Source: Lachnospiraceae bacterium UBA3632 (lineage in GTDB: Bacteria > Bacillota > Clostridia > Lachnospirales > Lachnospiraceae). Taken from it: a stretch of DNA of 50,176 bases. Made by a program: the position numbers and the translations under genes. The first letter of the stretch is position 1; every line of letters starts with the position of its first letter. The stretch is taken from positions 1 through 50,176 of the forward strand of contig DFKZ01000007.1 in NCBI GenBank assembly GCA_002373975.1, written 5' to 3'. Of this stretch, positions 26,228 to 34,265 are shown one piece after another. Under the pieces are notes generated by a model. That model was not told the origin of the DNA. It did no database searches and saw only the letters and a list, made by a program, of their open reading frames with translations.

Positions 26228-27616
26228 TTATCTTCCTCCGATCATGATCTTGCAGCGCATATGGGGGCCTCCCATTCCGACTGCCATGGGCTGTTTCTTT
26301 CCGCAGAATCCGCTTGATGACCACTCTACTTTATCCGAAACCATATCCACGGTCTTCAGCATTTCAAATGCGACTCCCGTAACTGTTGTGTCGAGAAGCG
26401 CACGGCCCAGTTTTCCGTTCTTTATCTCATATCCGCAGGTTACACCAAACATAAACTCACCTGTAAGGTCTGCCTGTCCATTGCCCGAATCTATGAGGTA
26501 GTATCCGTCGTCAACCGATTCGATAAGCTCTTCCACGGTGTTCTTTCCGGGGAGGATACAGGTATTTCTCATTCTGATCAGGGGCTCATCGCTGAATGTC
26601 CATCCGCGGGCATTTCCGGCGGGTTTCATCTTGTATTTCTCAGCAGTCTCACGGCTGTTCATATAGCCTGTAAGGATTCCGTCCCTGATAAGCTCCGCAT
26701 CAACTGCCTTTGTTCCCTCATCATCAAGATATACGGGAAGGGGTGCGGTTTCTCCGTTATATGTATGTGCATAATCGATCATTGTTACAAGATCCGATGC
26801 CACTCTCTTTCCGAGATTGGGACCTGCCACGCTGCCGCCCATAACAAGATCTGCCTCAACAGTGTGTCCGACTGCCTCATGGGCCAGCATTCCGCCCATC
26901 ATGCCTCCCAGCACGACTGTCTTGTATCCGGCCTCGGCATACACTCCCTCTTTTTTGTCCATAACCTTCTTGTAAAGCTGGTCTATTTCGGGATAATACT
27001 GCTCTAAATCTGCAAAATTGTCCTCAAAGCAGCCGTATCCGCCGAGGGCCTTAAAAAGCTCCACGGGAGCTCCCTCTTTTGTCTTGGCACTCATCATCAC
27101 ATAGATGTAGCATCTTGGAGTGGTGAGGTGTCCCGAATATGCATCGGAGGAATAGATTATCCTGTCCTGGGAATCCTCGGTATAAACCACTGTCCGGCTT
27201 TCAAGATCGGGGTACTTTTTCTCCACATAAGCATCGATGGTTCGGCAGGCATCGATGATCTTTTTCTGCTCCGCATCCACGATATCTCTGTTTGTCGGGA
27301 TCACTCCGCTGCCGTATGAAGGGGGAAGCACTATTCCCTTATTTTCTGAATGATGAGCAAGAAGCGCGGCGTTTTCGGATGCCGCCTTAAGCACCTTTCT
27401 CGCGGCTTCCTCGCTGTATTCGGCGATGGATGCAAATCCGAAAAGCCCGTCTTTTCCGACGCGCGCATTTATTCCTCTGGATTCGCTCCTCGAATTCTGA
27501 ACGATATTTCCTTTCAGTATCACTACTCTTCTGTTGCGGTTTTCCTGACCGCGAAGAACGGTCTGAACACCGTCTTCAAACAGTTCCTTTTCCTTTTGCA
27601 AAATGTCCTGCAGCAT
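26228..27616 (-). CDS. tldD: TldD-family zinc metalloprotease
   Basis: The 462-residue protein carries HEAVGHTVEAD (about 244-254), the HExxxH zinc site of TldD. Further family features are GMMGGMLAHEAVGH, DLVTMIDYAHTYNG and NTCILPGKNTVEELI, with a Cys-rich end (FMFGVTCGYEIKNGK). It should pair with TldE to form the active protease. It starts 22 bases after the LRR gene. A peptide substrate gene is not obvious nearby. Confidence 0.94.
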   Translation of the reverse strand: MLQDILQKEKELFEDGVQTVLRGQENRNRRVVILKGNIVQNSRSESRGINARVGKDGLFGFASIAEYSEEAARKVLKAASENAALLAHHSENKGIVLPPSYGSGVIPTNRDIVDAEQKKIIDACRTIDAYVEKKYPDLESRTVVYTEDSQDRIIYSSDAYSGHLTTPRCYIYVMMSAKTKEGAPVELFKALGGYGCFEDNFADLEQYYPEIDQLYKKVMDKKEGVYAEAGYKTVVLGGMMGGMLAHEAVGHTVEADLVMGGSVAGPNLGKRVASDLVTMIDYAHTYNGETAPLPVYLDDEGTKAVDAELIRDGILTGYMNSRETAEKYKMKPAGNARGWTFSDEPLIRMRNTCILPGKNTVEELIESVDDGYYLIDSGNGQADLTGEFMFGVTCGYEIKNGKLGRALLDTTVTGVAFEMLKTVDMVSDKVEWSSSGFCGKKQPMAVGMGGPHMRCKIMIGGR

Positions 27617-27638
27617 TTAATGCCTCCTTTATATAGTA

Positions 27639-28580
27639 TTATAGTTCCAGGGTATTCAGAAAGCCGCCCGCGGAGGATTCCCCCTTGTGGCGTATCAGAT
27701 AGCCCTTCATCTGCGTGTTTCTTTCGCCCATGCTGTCGATCAGCCCCGTGATATTACTGTCAGTGATACATCCCGTATCTATCAGTATATCAAAGTATTC
27801 TTTCTCATCTCCGTGTTCATCCAGCACAAGAGGCCATGTCACGGAGGACATATTCTCGGAGAGATATTTCGAGCAGATCTCCCGGTTTTTCTCGGAAAGC
27901 CCGTAGGGATGAAGGAGCCTTGCAAGAAGTATCCTGACCTTTTCCTTCTTCTTCATGAGGATGAATGTATCAAGGTTACTCTCATCACCGACATAATCCT
28001 CCTCCCCGCAAAGAAGCATCTTCGAAAAACCGTCGGTATCGTCCTTTTCGAGGATCTGAAGTATCAGAGAATCAAAATGGGCTATCCAGTCTTCGCTTCC
28101 CGCCTTTTGCGTATCAAACAGATAAGGAGCATCCATCTTTGAAACCGCAAGTGCAAGGAGATACGAAACATCTCCGTCCGGCGCTTCCGCCTGATGTGTA
28201 TCCTCCTTTGGCTCCCCGTCTTCATCCTTCTCGATAAAAACTATTCTCTCAAGCTTTTCGCAGTCTTTAAAAAGGCCGCTTCCCAGCGTCATCTCTCTTT
28301 TGGGGATGATAAGCTCCCTCAGCGCGGAACAGGAAGCAAAAGCCCAGTCCCCTATGGATCTTATAGAACCCGGAAGCTCGATACGGGTAAGTGTCTTGGC
28401 CCCGAGAAAAGCTTTTTTACCTATCCCGGTAACCGGTTTTCCCTCTATCTGCCCGGGGACTTTAACCCCCACATCTTTCCCTCTGTAGTATTCTATTTTA
28501 ACACCCGTGGCCTCGGCAGGATCCGCCTCTGCCGGGCTTATTCCCAGCACGCCGCCGGCAGTTTCTGTTTCCCTGATCAT
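27639..28580 (-). CDS. Small leucine-rich-repeat protein, cytoplasmic
   Basis: The 313-residue protein has a few BspA-type repeats at its N-terminus (KKAFLGAKTLTRIELPGS, DWAFASCSALRELIIPK, about 40-100), then a helical region with no recognised domain (about 120-313) resembling ankyrin-like or HEAT-like helices. There is no signal peptide. I set the start at the ATG at 28580 with AGGGG six bases upstream; the ATG at 28601 is an alternative with poor spacing. It probably mediates protein binding, and its place next to tldD suggests, without proof, a link to that protease. Confidence 0.7.
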   Translation of the reverse strand: MIRETETAGGVLGISPAEADPAEATGVKIEYYRGKDVGVKVPGQIEGKPVTGIGKKAFLGAKTLTRIELPGSIRSIGDWAFASCSALRELIIPKREMTLGSGLFKDCEKLERIVFIEKDEDGEPKEDTHQAEAPDGDVSYLLALAVSKMDAPYLFDTQKAGSEDWIAHFDSLILQILEKDDTDGFSKMLLCGEEDYVGDESNLDTFILMKKKEKVRILLARLLHPYGLSEKNREICSKYLSENMSSVTWPLVLDEHGDEKEYFDILIDTGCITDSNITGLIDSMGERNTQMKGYLIRHKGESSAGGFLNTLEL

Positions 28581-28617
28581 ACGTTTCCCCTGACCGTACA
28601 TTTTCCCCGATCATACT

Positions 28618-29616
28618 TTACGTCCCGTTTTGCGCTCCCTTTGCCGCGCCGGGTTTCTTCCTCGAAACGACGCCCATCATGCAGGGCAATATCACCATAA
28701 ACACGCAGGCTGCCGTCATGTAAAGATATATTCCGGATGCTCTGTCGCCGTGCCTTTGAACCAGATACTCCAGATATCCCGCAGCTCCCATCGCAATTAT
28801 CTGCAGGATAAAGAGCACGGTCATTCCCACGCGGTGAATCTTTCTCATTATACCACAGATAAAATAATAAATCGTGATTCCGAGAATACATACTCCCGAA
28901 AAGATCTGGATAATGCTCACGAATCCGTTAAAGGAAAAATACCCGGAATCATATCTGGTGCTGTCAATTATAAACTGAGACGAACTGTATAAGAGCAGAA
29001 ACACACCTGCTGCCGTTCCGTCTTTTTCCTTCCTGATAAAAAAGATCAAAGAGGTGATGACAGCTACAAGGATCATGCACAAAAAGCATACAAAAAACGA
29101 CGAAAACCGGTAAGTGATATTACCACGGGAGTCTGTAAGAGCCGTTGCGAACACGCTTCCTGTCACGGCAGGATCCGTGATCATCATGTTCCCCTTAAAG
29201 CCCTCTCCGAAAAAGAAAACCAGACTGTGCAGCCCTATGCCTGCTGCCGCCGGAACAGCCAGAGCATCAAACAGTGCAGGCAGTCTTTTCTCCAGACGTA
29301 TCATCCTGATAAAAAGAGCAGCCAGTGCCCCGCCGGCTATGACCCCCGTCACATTAAAGGCAAAGGGATCCGGATCCGTAAGTGCGGTCTTGATATCCGC
29401 ATAGCTCTCTGCAGCCGTATACCAGTAAAGCAGCCTTGAGAGGACAAACGACAAAGCTCCTGCAAGCACCGGGAGCAAAACGACCGCCCCTGTCCTTATC
29501 TTTGCGGCAGAAGCAAAGGCAAGGACGGAAAAGAACCACACTGCTGCCGTCAGCACCGCGATTATATGACTCCAGTATATCTGGATATTATGAAAAATGA
29601 TCGCAACGGGTTCCAT
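28618..29616 (-). CDS. Lgt-like membrane protein with altered active site
   Basis: This 332-residue protein has about seven to nine membrane helices and overall resembles prolipoprotein diacylglyceryl transferase. The region AAGIGLHSLVFFFGEGFKG aligns by eye with the Lgt signature (GRIGNFxNGExxG) but lacks the conserved Arg and Asn. The later QFIIDSTRYD resembles the RFxxExxR segment. The key residues appear changed, so ordinary Lgt activity is doubtful and it may be a paralogue with a new lipid-related role. It overlaps the upstream glycosidase gene by one base (TGATG), indicating coupling. Confidence 0.6.
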   Translation of the reverse strand: MEPVAIIFHNIQIYWSHIIAVLTAAVWFFSVLAFASAAKIRTGAVVLLPVLAGALSFVLSRLLYWYTAAESYADIKTALTDPDPFAFNVTGVIAGGALAALFIRMIRLEKRLPALFDALAVPAAAGIGLHSLVFFFGEGFKGNMMITDPAVTGSVFATALTDSRGNITYRFSSFFVCFLCMILVAVITSLIFFIRKEKDGTAAGVFLLLYSSSQFIIDSTRYDSGYFSFNGFVSIIQIFSGVCILGITIYYFICGIMRKIHRVGMTVLFILQIIAMGAAGYLEYLVQRHGDRASGIYLYMTAACVFMVILPCMMGVVSRKKPGAAKGAQNGT

Positions 29617-31316
29617 CAGTAGTTTTCATCCTCCGGAAGTGCTGTGGCAAAATACAGAATATCACTGACAGTGCGTTCAGTCCCCCAGTCGATATGATTG
29701 AGTATCCGGCCGTTCATTATTATCTCGGCAGTCTGACCGCCGTCCAGCTCATAAGCTTTGTAGGCACCCTTGCTCACAAGGATGTCCTGAGTTTCCGAAA
29801 GAGTGGCGGTGGATCCGCCGTTTCCGTGGTTAAGCGTCATCAGAAGGTAATGGCAGGAATCTCTCTGCGCTATCACCGAGCGGGAATACTTTTCCGTTAC
29901 CTGTCCCAGGGGGTAGCTTCGCCTGAATTCATGCGGCTCTCCGTTATCTACAAGCACCGGTCCGAAGGCAAGGGTAAACAGGATATCATTATCCCTGATA
30001 AAAGCCTCTGTCGCCTCTTTATCATTAAGCTCATCCGAATAAGTAAAGATCAGATCTCCCTTTCCGTCTATATGACACAGCTCAAGCCCCGCCGGATTGA
30101 AGCGGTAAAGTTCACGCTTATAAACGGTAACACCTATATTTCGGAATTTGTAAAAATCCCCATTCATAGCCACCACTGCGTTGGCCTCATCCGCAAGGGT
30201 CGATCCCAGCTTCTGGATCGGAGAGCCGTAGGTATCGGCAGAAAGCTTTCTTCTAAACTGCGATGGATCCGCGATATACACCTCCGCAAAGGTGCATGAA
30301 TGGCCTCCGTGCATTTCCTTCCATGTGAAGGCAAGTATCGTATCGTCGCTGTAATAATGGAATCCGTCCCCGAAAAAGTCGCAGTCCTCGCTGAAAAAGG
30401 GCTCTTTTCCCTCAGTAAGCCTCGAATTACTCTCGATAAGCGCTATAATATCCCCGGCCTCCTGTGTAAGACCAAACTTTTCCTGATTAGGTGCAGGCGC
30501 AACATCCGCATCCTCGGCTATGGTGTAAAGCTTCGGGATATATGTAAGTCCGCTCAGCGCCTCTCCCTTTGCGTTATTAAAAAAGGAATCCCCTGCAGGC
30601 ACACCGCCCGAAAAAGCTTTTGAAAGGGAGTCGTTAGGCAAAAGAGACCATTCCCCATCATGGTAATCGGCTTCAAGAACCGTCTCAAAACCGGTCATAT
30701 AATCTTCATAATGATCCAGAACGGACTTAACGGAAAGATAATACAATTCGTCAAGAACATCCTCCCTGAAGCTTTCATCTTTGTTGTAGACATCCTGTTT
30801 TTTGGCGGTTTCGACCAGCGTTTCAAGGTTGCTTCTTAGCACCGACGAAATATCCGGAATAAGAGAATACAGATCCAGGTATTCAAGCTTTACAGTCTGT
30901 ACCGCATGAGTCTTATCAAGATGATAGCTTCCTATCAGTTCGTATGAGTAGCTTCTTTCCAGCGCATCCGCGTAGAGCTGCTCCGTTTTGCCCGTAATAT
31001 CCGGTAAAGAATATTCTCTTATAAGCGCCTGCTCCATTTTCGCAGTCGGCGGCTCTGTCGGCTCAAATGCGATCGTCCCAAAAGCAGAAGCCAGAAGCAT
31101 ACAGATATAAATTCCCAGTGCAAACACTGATGTAGGTATAAACCACAATAACCCCGGTTTCTTTTTCAGGATACATATGGCAACGATAAATGCAGCAAAA
31201 AGGCACATTGCCACCAGCGTTATCCGCACCGAAAAAAGCCCGCTTTCCTCAAGAATCGCGAGCTTTTCAAGTGCGCTTTCATAAAAATATCGTGCTATAG
31301 AAGTGGTGGTCGTCAT
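29616..31316 (-). CDS. Membrane-anchored phosphodiester glycosidase (NAGPA/DUF2233 type)
   Basis: The 566-residue protein has two hydrophobic segments near the N-terminus (about 26-48 and 54-76), a variable middle part, and a C-terminal phosphodiester glycosidase domain (about 340-560). The domain contains ANAVVAMNGDFY, GPVLVDNGE, GNGGSTATLSETQ and AYELDGGQTAEI, the last being the usual Asp-Gly-Gly site. Members cleave sugars from phosphodiester-linked glycans such as teichoic-acid-like or exopolysaccharide linkages. The catalytic domain is probably outside the cell. It is coupled to the Lgt-like gene. Confidence 0.82.
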   Translation of the reverse strand: MTTTTSIARYFYESALEKLAILEESGLFSVRITLVAMCLFAAFIVAICILKKKPGLLWFIPTSVFALGIYICMLLASAFGTIAFEPTEPPTAKMEQALIREYSLPDITGKTEQLYADALERSYSYELIGSYHLDKTHAVQTVKLEYLDLYSLIPDISSVLRSNLETLVETAKKQDVYNKDESFREDVLDELYYLSVKSVLDHYEDYMTGFETVLEADYHDGEWSLLPNDSLSKAFSGGVPAGDSFFNNAKGEALSGLTYIPKLYTIAEDADVAPAPNQEKFGLTQEAGDIIALIESNSRLTEGKEPFFSEDCDFFGDGFHYYSDDTILAFTWKEMHGGHSCTFAEVYIADPSQFRRKLSADTYGSPIQKLGSTLADEANAVVAMNGDFYKFRNIGVTVYKRELYRFNPAGLELCHIDGKGDLIFTYSDELNDKEATEAFIRDNDILFTLAFGPVLVDNGEPHEFRRSYPLGQVTEKYSRSVIAQRDSCHYLLMTLNHGNGGSTATLSETQDILVSKGAYKAYELDGGQTAEIIMNGRILNHIDWGTERTVSDILYFATALPEDENY

Positions 31317-31372
31317 GAAATAATAAATTCAAAATATATCGTAATGATCGTGAGCAAACAGGATGTGAATTC

Positions 31373-32947
31373 TTACAGATTCAGCTCCTCTATCTGCTTC
31401 ATGATCTCATCATTCTTGTCCGTCATCATCATTTCGGAGCTGAGCCTGTTATAATCCTCGCTTCCGAATTCCGAGAGGAATCTTGTTCCGGTCTCACTGA
31501 CAGTAAGCTCGGTCAGAAGGATGAGAAGCTCATTTCCGTCTCCGTAAGCGCTGCCTGTAAATTCAAATGCGTTGTGAAGCCCTGCCTGAAGAGCGCTCAC
31601 TTCTTCCTCAAGCTCTGCCTTTTTGGCGTTAAAGCAGCCCCTTATTACCTCAAATACTTCTTCATCCGTAAAGGAGCTTCCCACATTTTCAGCCTTTGCT
31701 TTTCCGATGGCGTTTTTACAATCGTCATAAAAGAGCATCACAAGCTTTGACATCTTCTTTTCATCATCGGATAAAGCGCCTGCTGCCTTTAAGCTTTCCG
31801 TCTTTTTCCTTCTTGCTTCCGACAGCGTAACGAGCATCTGTTCCGGGGATGCCTTGCTCTTTTCCGCGACTCCGGGTGCGTCCGCACCCGGCGCATTCCG
31901 CTCACCCGAAACACCGCTCTTCATAGCCTTCAACGCGGGGAAAATGCTTTTAAGCATATCTGCCTTTCGGTTCACACCGGCCATTTCGGACAGTATCTCC
32001 GATACCAGGAGCCCCATGAGAGAAAGCCTCTCGTCAAAGGCGGCCTCCTTTGCCTTGGTTACGGTGCTCTCGCTGTAGTCTCCCGCCATTATCTGCGCAG
32101 CATCATAATCATTTTTGTATTTGTTATACAGGTCATAATAAGCGGTGAATTCCCTTACGACCCTGTCGTTTCTCAGGTATTGCCCCACCAGTTCCTCTGT
32201 GGGTTTAAGGCCCTCTTCTTCATACAAAATAAGAATCTGGGAAAGATCCTCCCAGCCGCGGGCGGTGACATAGCTCTTGCCTGCCGCCCCTGTCTCCATC
32301 ACATAGAAGTCGTCCTTGTTAAGCTCCAGATAGCTTGTTACGGCTCCGTGGATGCCGCGGGTCCTCGCATATTTTTTCCATGCGCCGTAATCCGCATCCA
32401 CGTTAAGTATCTTAAGCCTGTCCAGAGTGACCACATCAAATTCTCTGACAGATTTGTTATATTCGGGCGGATTCCCCGCAGTCACAATGACCCACCCTTC
32501 CGGAACGCTGTGCCTGCCGAACACCTTGTATTGCAGGAACTGAAGCATTGATGGAGCTAGTGTCTCGGATACGCAATTTATCTCATCCAGAAAGAGTATG
32601 CCTTCACGGATACCGCTGTTTTCCATCGTTTCGTATACAGTGGCGATTATCTCGCTCATTGTATATTCCGAAACGGAATACTCCTCACCGGCATAAGTCT
32701 TCTTTTCTATAAAAGGAAGCCCCAGCGCCGACTGTCTGGTGTGGTGGGTCATGGAGTAGGAAACAAGGGCGATCCCCAGCTCCTGTGCGATCTGCTCCAT
32801 GATCGCCGTCTTTCCGATTCCGGGCGCTCCCAGCAGGAAAACCGGACGCTGCCTTACTATAGGTATCCTGTATTCTCCGAACTCATCTTTTTTAAGATAG
32901 AGTCTCACTGTATCTTCAATATATTGTTTTGCATCTTTTATATTCAT
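31373..32947 (-). CDS. MoxR-family AAA ATPase
   Basis: The 524-residue protein contains Walker A GAPGIGKTA (about 35-43), Walker B GILFLDEINCV, a sensor-1 segment VIVTAGNPPEYN, and a long C-terminal region with helices and coiled coil. I use the ATG at 32947, with GAGGTG just upstream; the longer open frame to 33076 overlaps the previous gene and encodes no family sequence. MoxR ATPases work as chaperones with VWA-domain partners, and such a partner lies 10 bases upstream. Confidence 0.9.
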   Translation of the reverse strand: MNIKDAKQYIEDTVRLYLKKDEFGEYRIPIVRQRPVFLLGAPGIGKTAIMEQIAQELGIALVSYSMTHHTRQSALGLPFIEKKTYAGEEYSVSEYTMSEIIATVYETMENSGIREGILFLDEINCVSETLAPSMLQFLQYKVFGRHSVPEGWVIVTAGNPPEYNKSVREFDVVTLDRLKILNVDADYGAWKKYARTRGIHGAVTSYLELNKDDFYVMETGAAGKSYVTARGWEDLSQILILYEEEGLKPTEELVGQYLRNDRVVREFTAYYDLYNKYKNDYDAAQIMAGDYSESTVTKAKEAAFDERLSLMGLLVSEILSEMAGVNRKADMLKSIFPALKAMKSGVSGERNAPGADAPGVAEKSKASPEQMLVTLSEARRKKTESLKAAGALSDDEKKMSKLVMLFYDDCKNAIGKAKAENVGSSFTDEEVFEVIRGCFNAKKAELEEEVSALQAGLHNAFEFTGSAYGDGNELLILLTELTVSETGTRFLSEFGSEDYNRLSSEMMMTDKNDEIMKQIEELNL

Positions 32948-32957
32948 ATACACCTCA

Positions 32958-34235
32958 TCAAAGGTTTTCGTCCAGCACAAGCTTTGAAGCCCACGGCGGA
33001 ACCGAGGGCGCTCTGTCATCCTCCGAAAGGAACACAAATGCAACATCATAATCAGGCATGGTTCCGGGGTAGACACCGTAGCCGTCGGTGAAATATATAA
33101 GCCCTTTTATATGCCTTAGTTCTCCGTCATCCCGGAGCTTATCCACGTACTCAAAAACAGGCCTGAAGTCCGTTGAGCCGAACCCCGTGAGCTTGCCGTT
33201 TTTCAAAAAGTCCTCAAAGTCTTCCTCGCAGGTTATCTTTGTATCGCTCCGCACCTGATCGTCGCACTGGATGATGTGCACATTTATCTTCTTAAAAAAC
33301 GAATCCTCGCTCCGCATTATTCCGACCGTCTTCTGCAGAAAATCCTGCACGACTTTTCCCTTACATGAAGCGGATGTATCGAGAGCGATGACAAATTCGT
33401 TTATCCTGTTTACATCCTTATACTCAAGCGGCTCTACGAGGGGCATGTTTCCGTATGTTTCCAGACCGTAATTGTAATACACATAATCGAATTCCTCATC
33501 ATTTATGTGTATCGCTTCGCCGCTTGTCATAAACTGCCTGAGGAACTTTCCGTAATCGGTCTTTTGCCTTGTGGCATCCGCCAGCTCAAGATCAAGGCTC
33601 TCTCCCCCTGCTTTATTCCTTGAAAAGCTTTTTAGATCCGCTTTTACTCTCTCGGTTATCTTTTTCCACTGCTCCAGAGAGATCTCGATCTTTTCGGGCT
33701 GTTCCCACAATTCGTGAGAATCCGCACAAAAAAGTCTTTTCAGTTTTGCTTCTTCGTCGTAGGATGGGGGTTCTGACAGAAAGAGCCTGTAGAGTTTCTG
33801 CGCGGACAGCTGCGGACATCTTTTTCTTAAGGTCTTGAGCTTTAACAGCCTTTCCGCATCTTCATCGGAGCGTTCACGGAATGTATCAAGCTCGGACATA
33901 ACTGTCCATACCGCGATATCGGCAGCCAGATCCCAGCTTTTTTTATCCTTTTTGCCGTACTCAAACCCATGGTGGAACACCATATGAAAGATCTCATGAA
34001 GATAGAGATCCACTGCGAATTCCCGATCGCGCTTATAATCCAATATAAGCCTTTCCGGGTCAAAAAAGATCTTCTCTCCGTCGCAGGCATATCTCCCGCT
34101 CCCAAATACAGGCTCCCATGTAAGATTGCCCATGGCTATCTCGAGGAAGCGCAGTGAGAGCAGGATCTTTGCATGCGCCGCACTTATTATCTTATGTGAT
34201 ATCTCAAGAATCTGTTTTGACTCTGCTTCATTCAT
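32958..34235 (-). CDS. VWA-like / DUF2201 putative metallopeptidase, MoxR partner
   Basis: The 425-residue protein has an N-terminal putative metallopeptidase domain with HEIFHMVFHH (HExxH, about residue 92) and a C-terminal VWA-like domain (about 280-420) with an incomplete MIDAS motif, DTSAS, plus GFGSTDFRPVFEYV. DUF2201 proteins commonly neighbour MoxR ATPases. The pair probably forms a chaperone or metal-insertion machine for an unknown client. It follows the GGDEF-EAL gene by 30 bases. Confidence 0.88.
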   Translation of the reverse strand: MNEAESKQILEISHKIISAAHAKILLSLRFLEIAMGNLTWEPVFGSGRYACDGEKIFFDPERLILDYKRDREFAVDLYLHEIFHMVFHHGFEYGKKDKKSWDLAADIAVWTVMSELDTFRERSDEDAERLLKLKTLRKRCPQLSAQKLYRLFLSEPPSYDEEAKLKRLFCADSHELWEQPEKIEISLEQWKKITERVKADLKSFSRNKAGGESLDLELADATRQKTDYGKFLRQFMTSGEAIHINDEEFDYVYYNYGLETYGNMPLVEPLEYKDVNRINEFVIALDTSASCKGKVVQDFLQKTVGIMRSEDSFFKKINVHIIQCDDQVRSDTKITCEEDFEDFLKNGKLTGFGSTDFRPVFEYVDKLRDDGELRHIKGLIYFTDGYGVYPGTMPDYDVAFVFLSEDDRAPSVPPWASKLVLDENL

Positions 34236-34265
34236 GGAGATGCCTTTAAAAAACCCGGAGCCTGT

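Noticed and set aside
25271..26317. 348-residue plus-strand open frame opposite tldE
   Set aside because: Antisense to a well-conserved gene and without any recognisable protein sequence.
32948..33076. Longer N-terminus for the MoxR gene
   Set aside because: It would overlap the VWA gene by over 100 bases; GAGGTG and the family start point to 32947.
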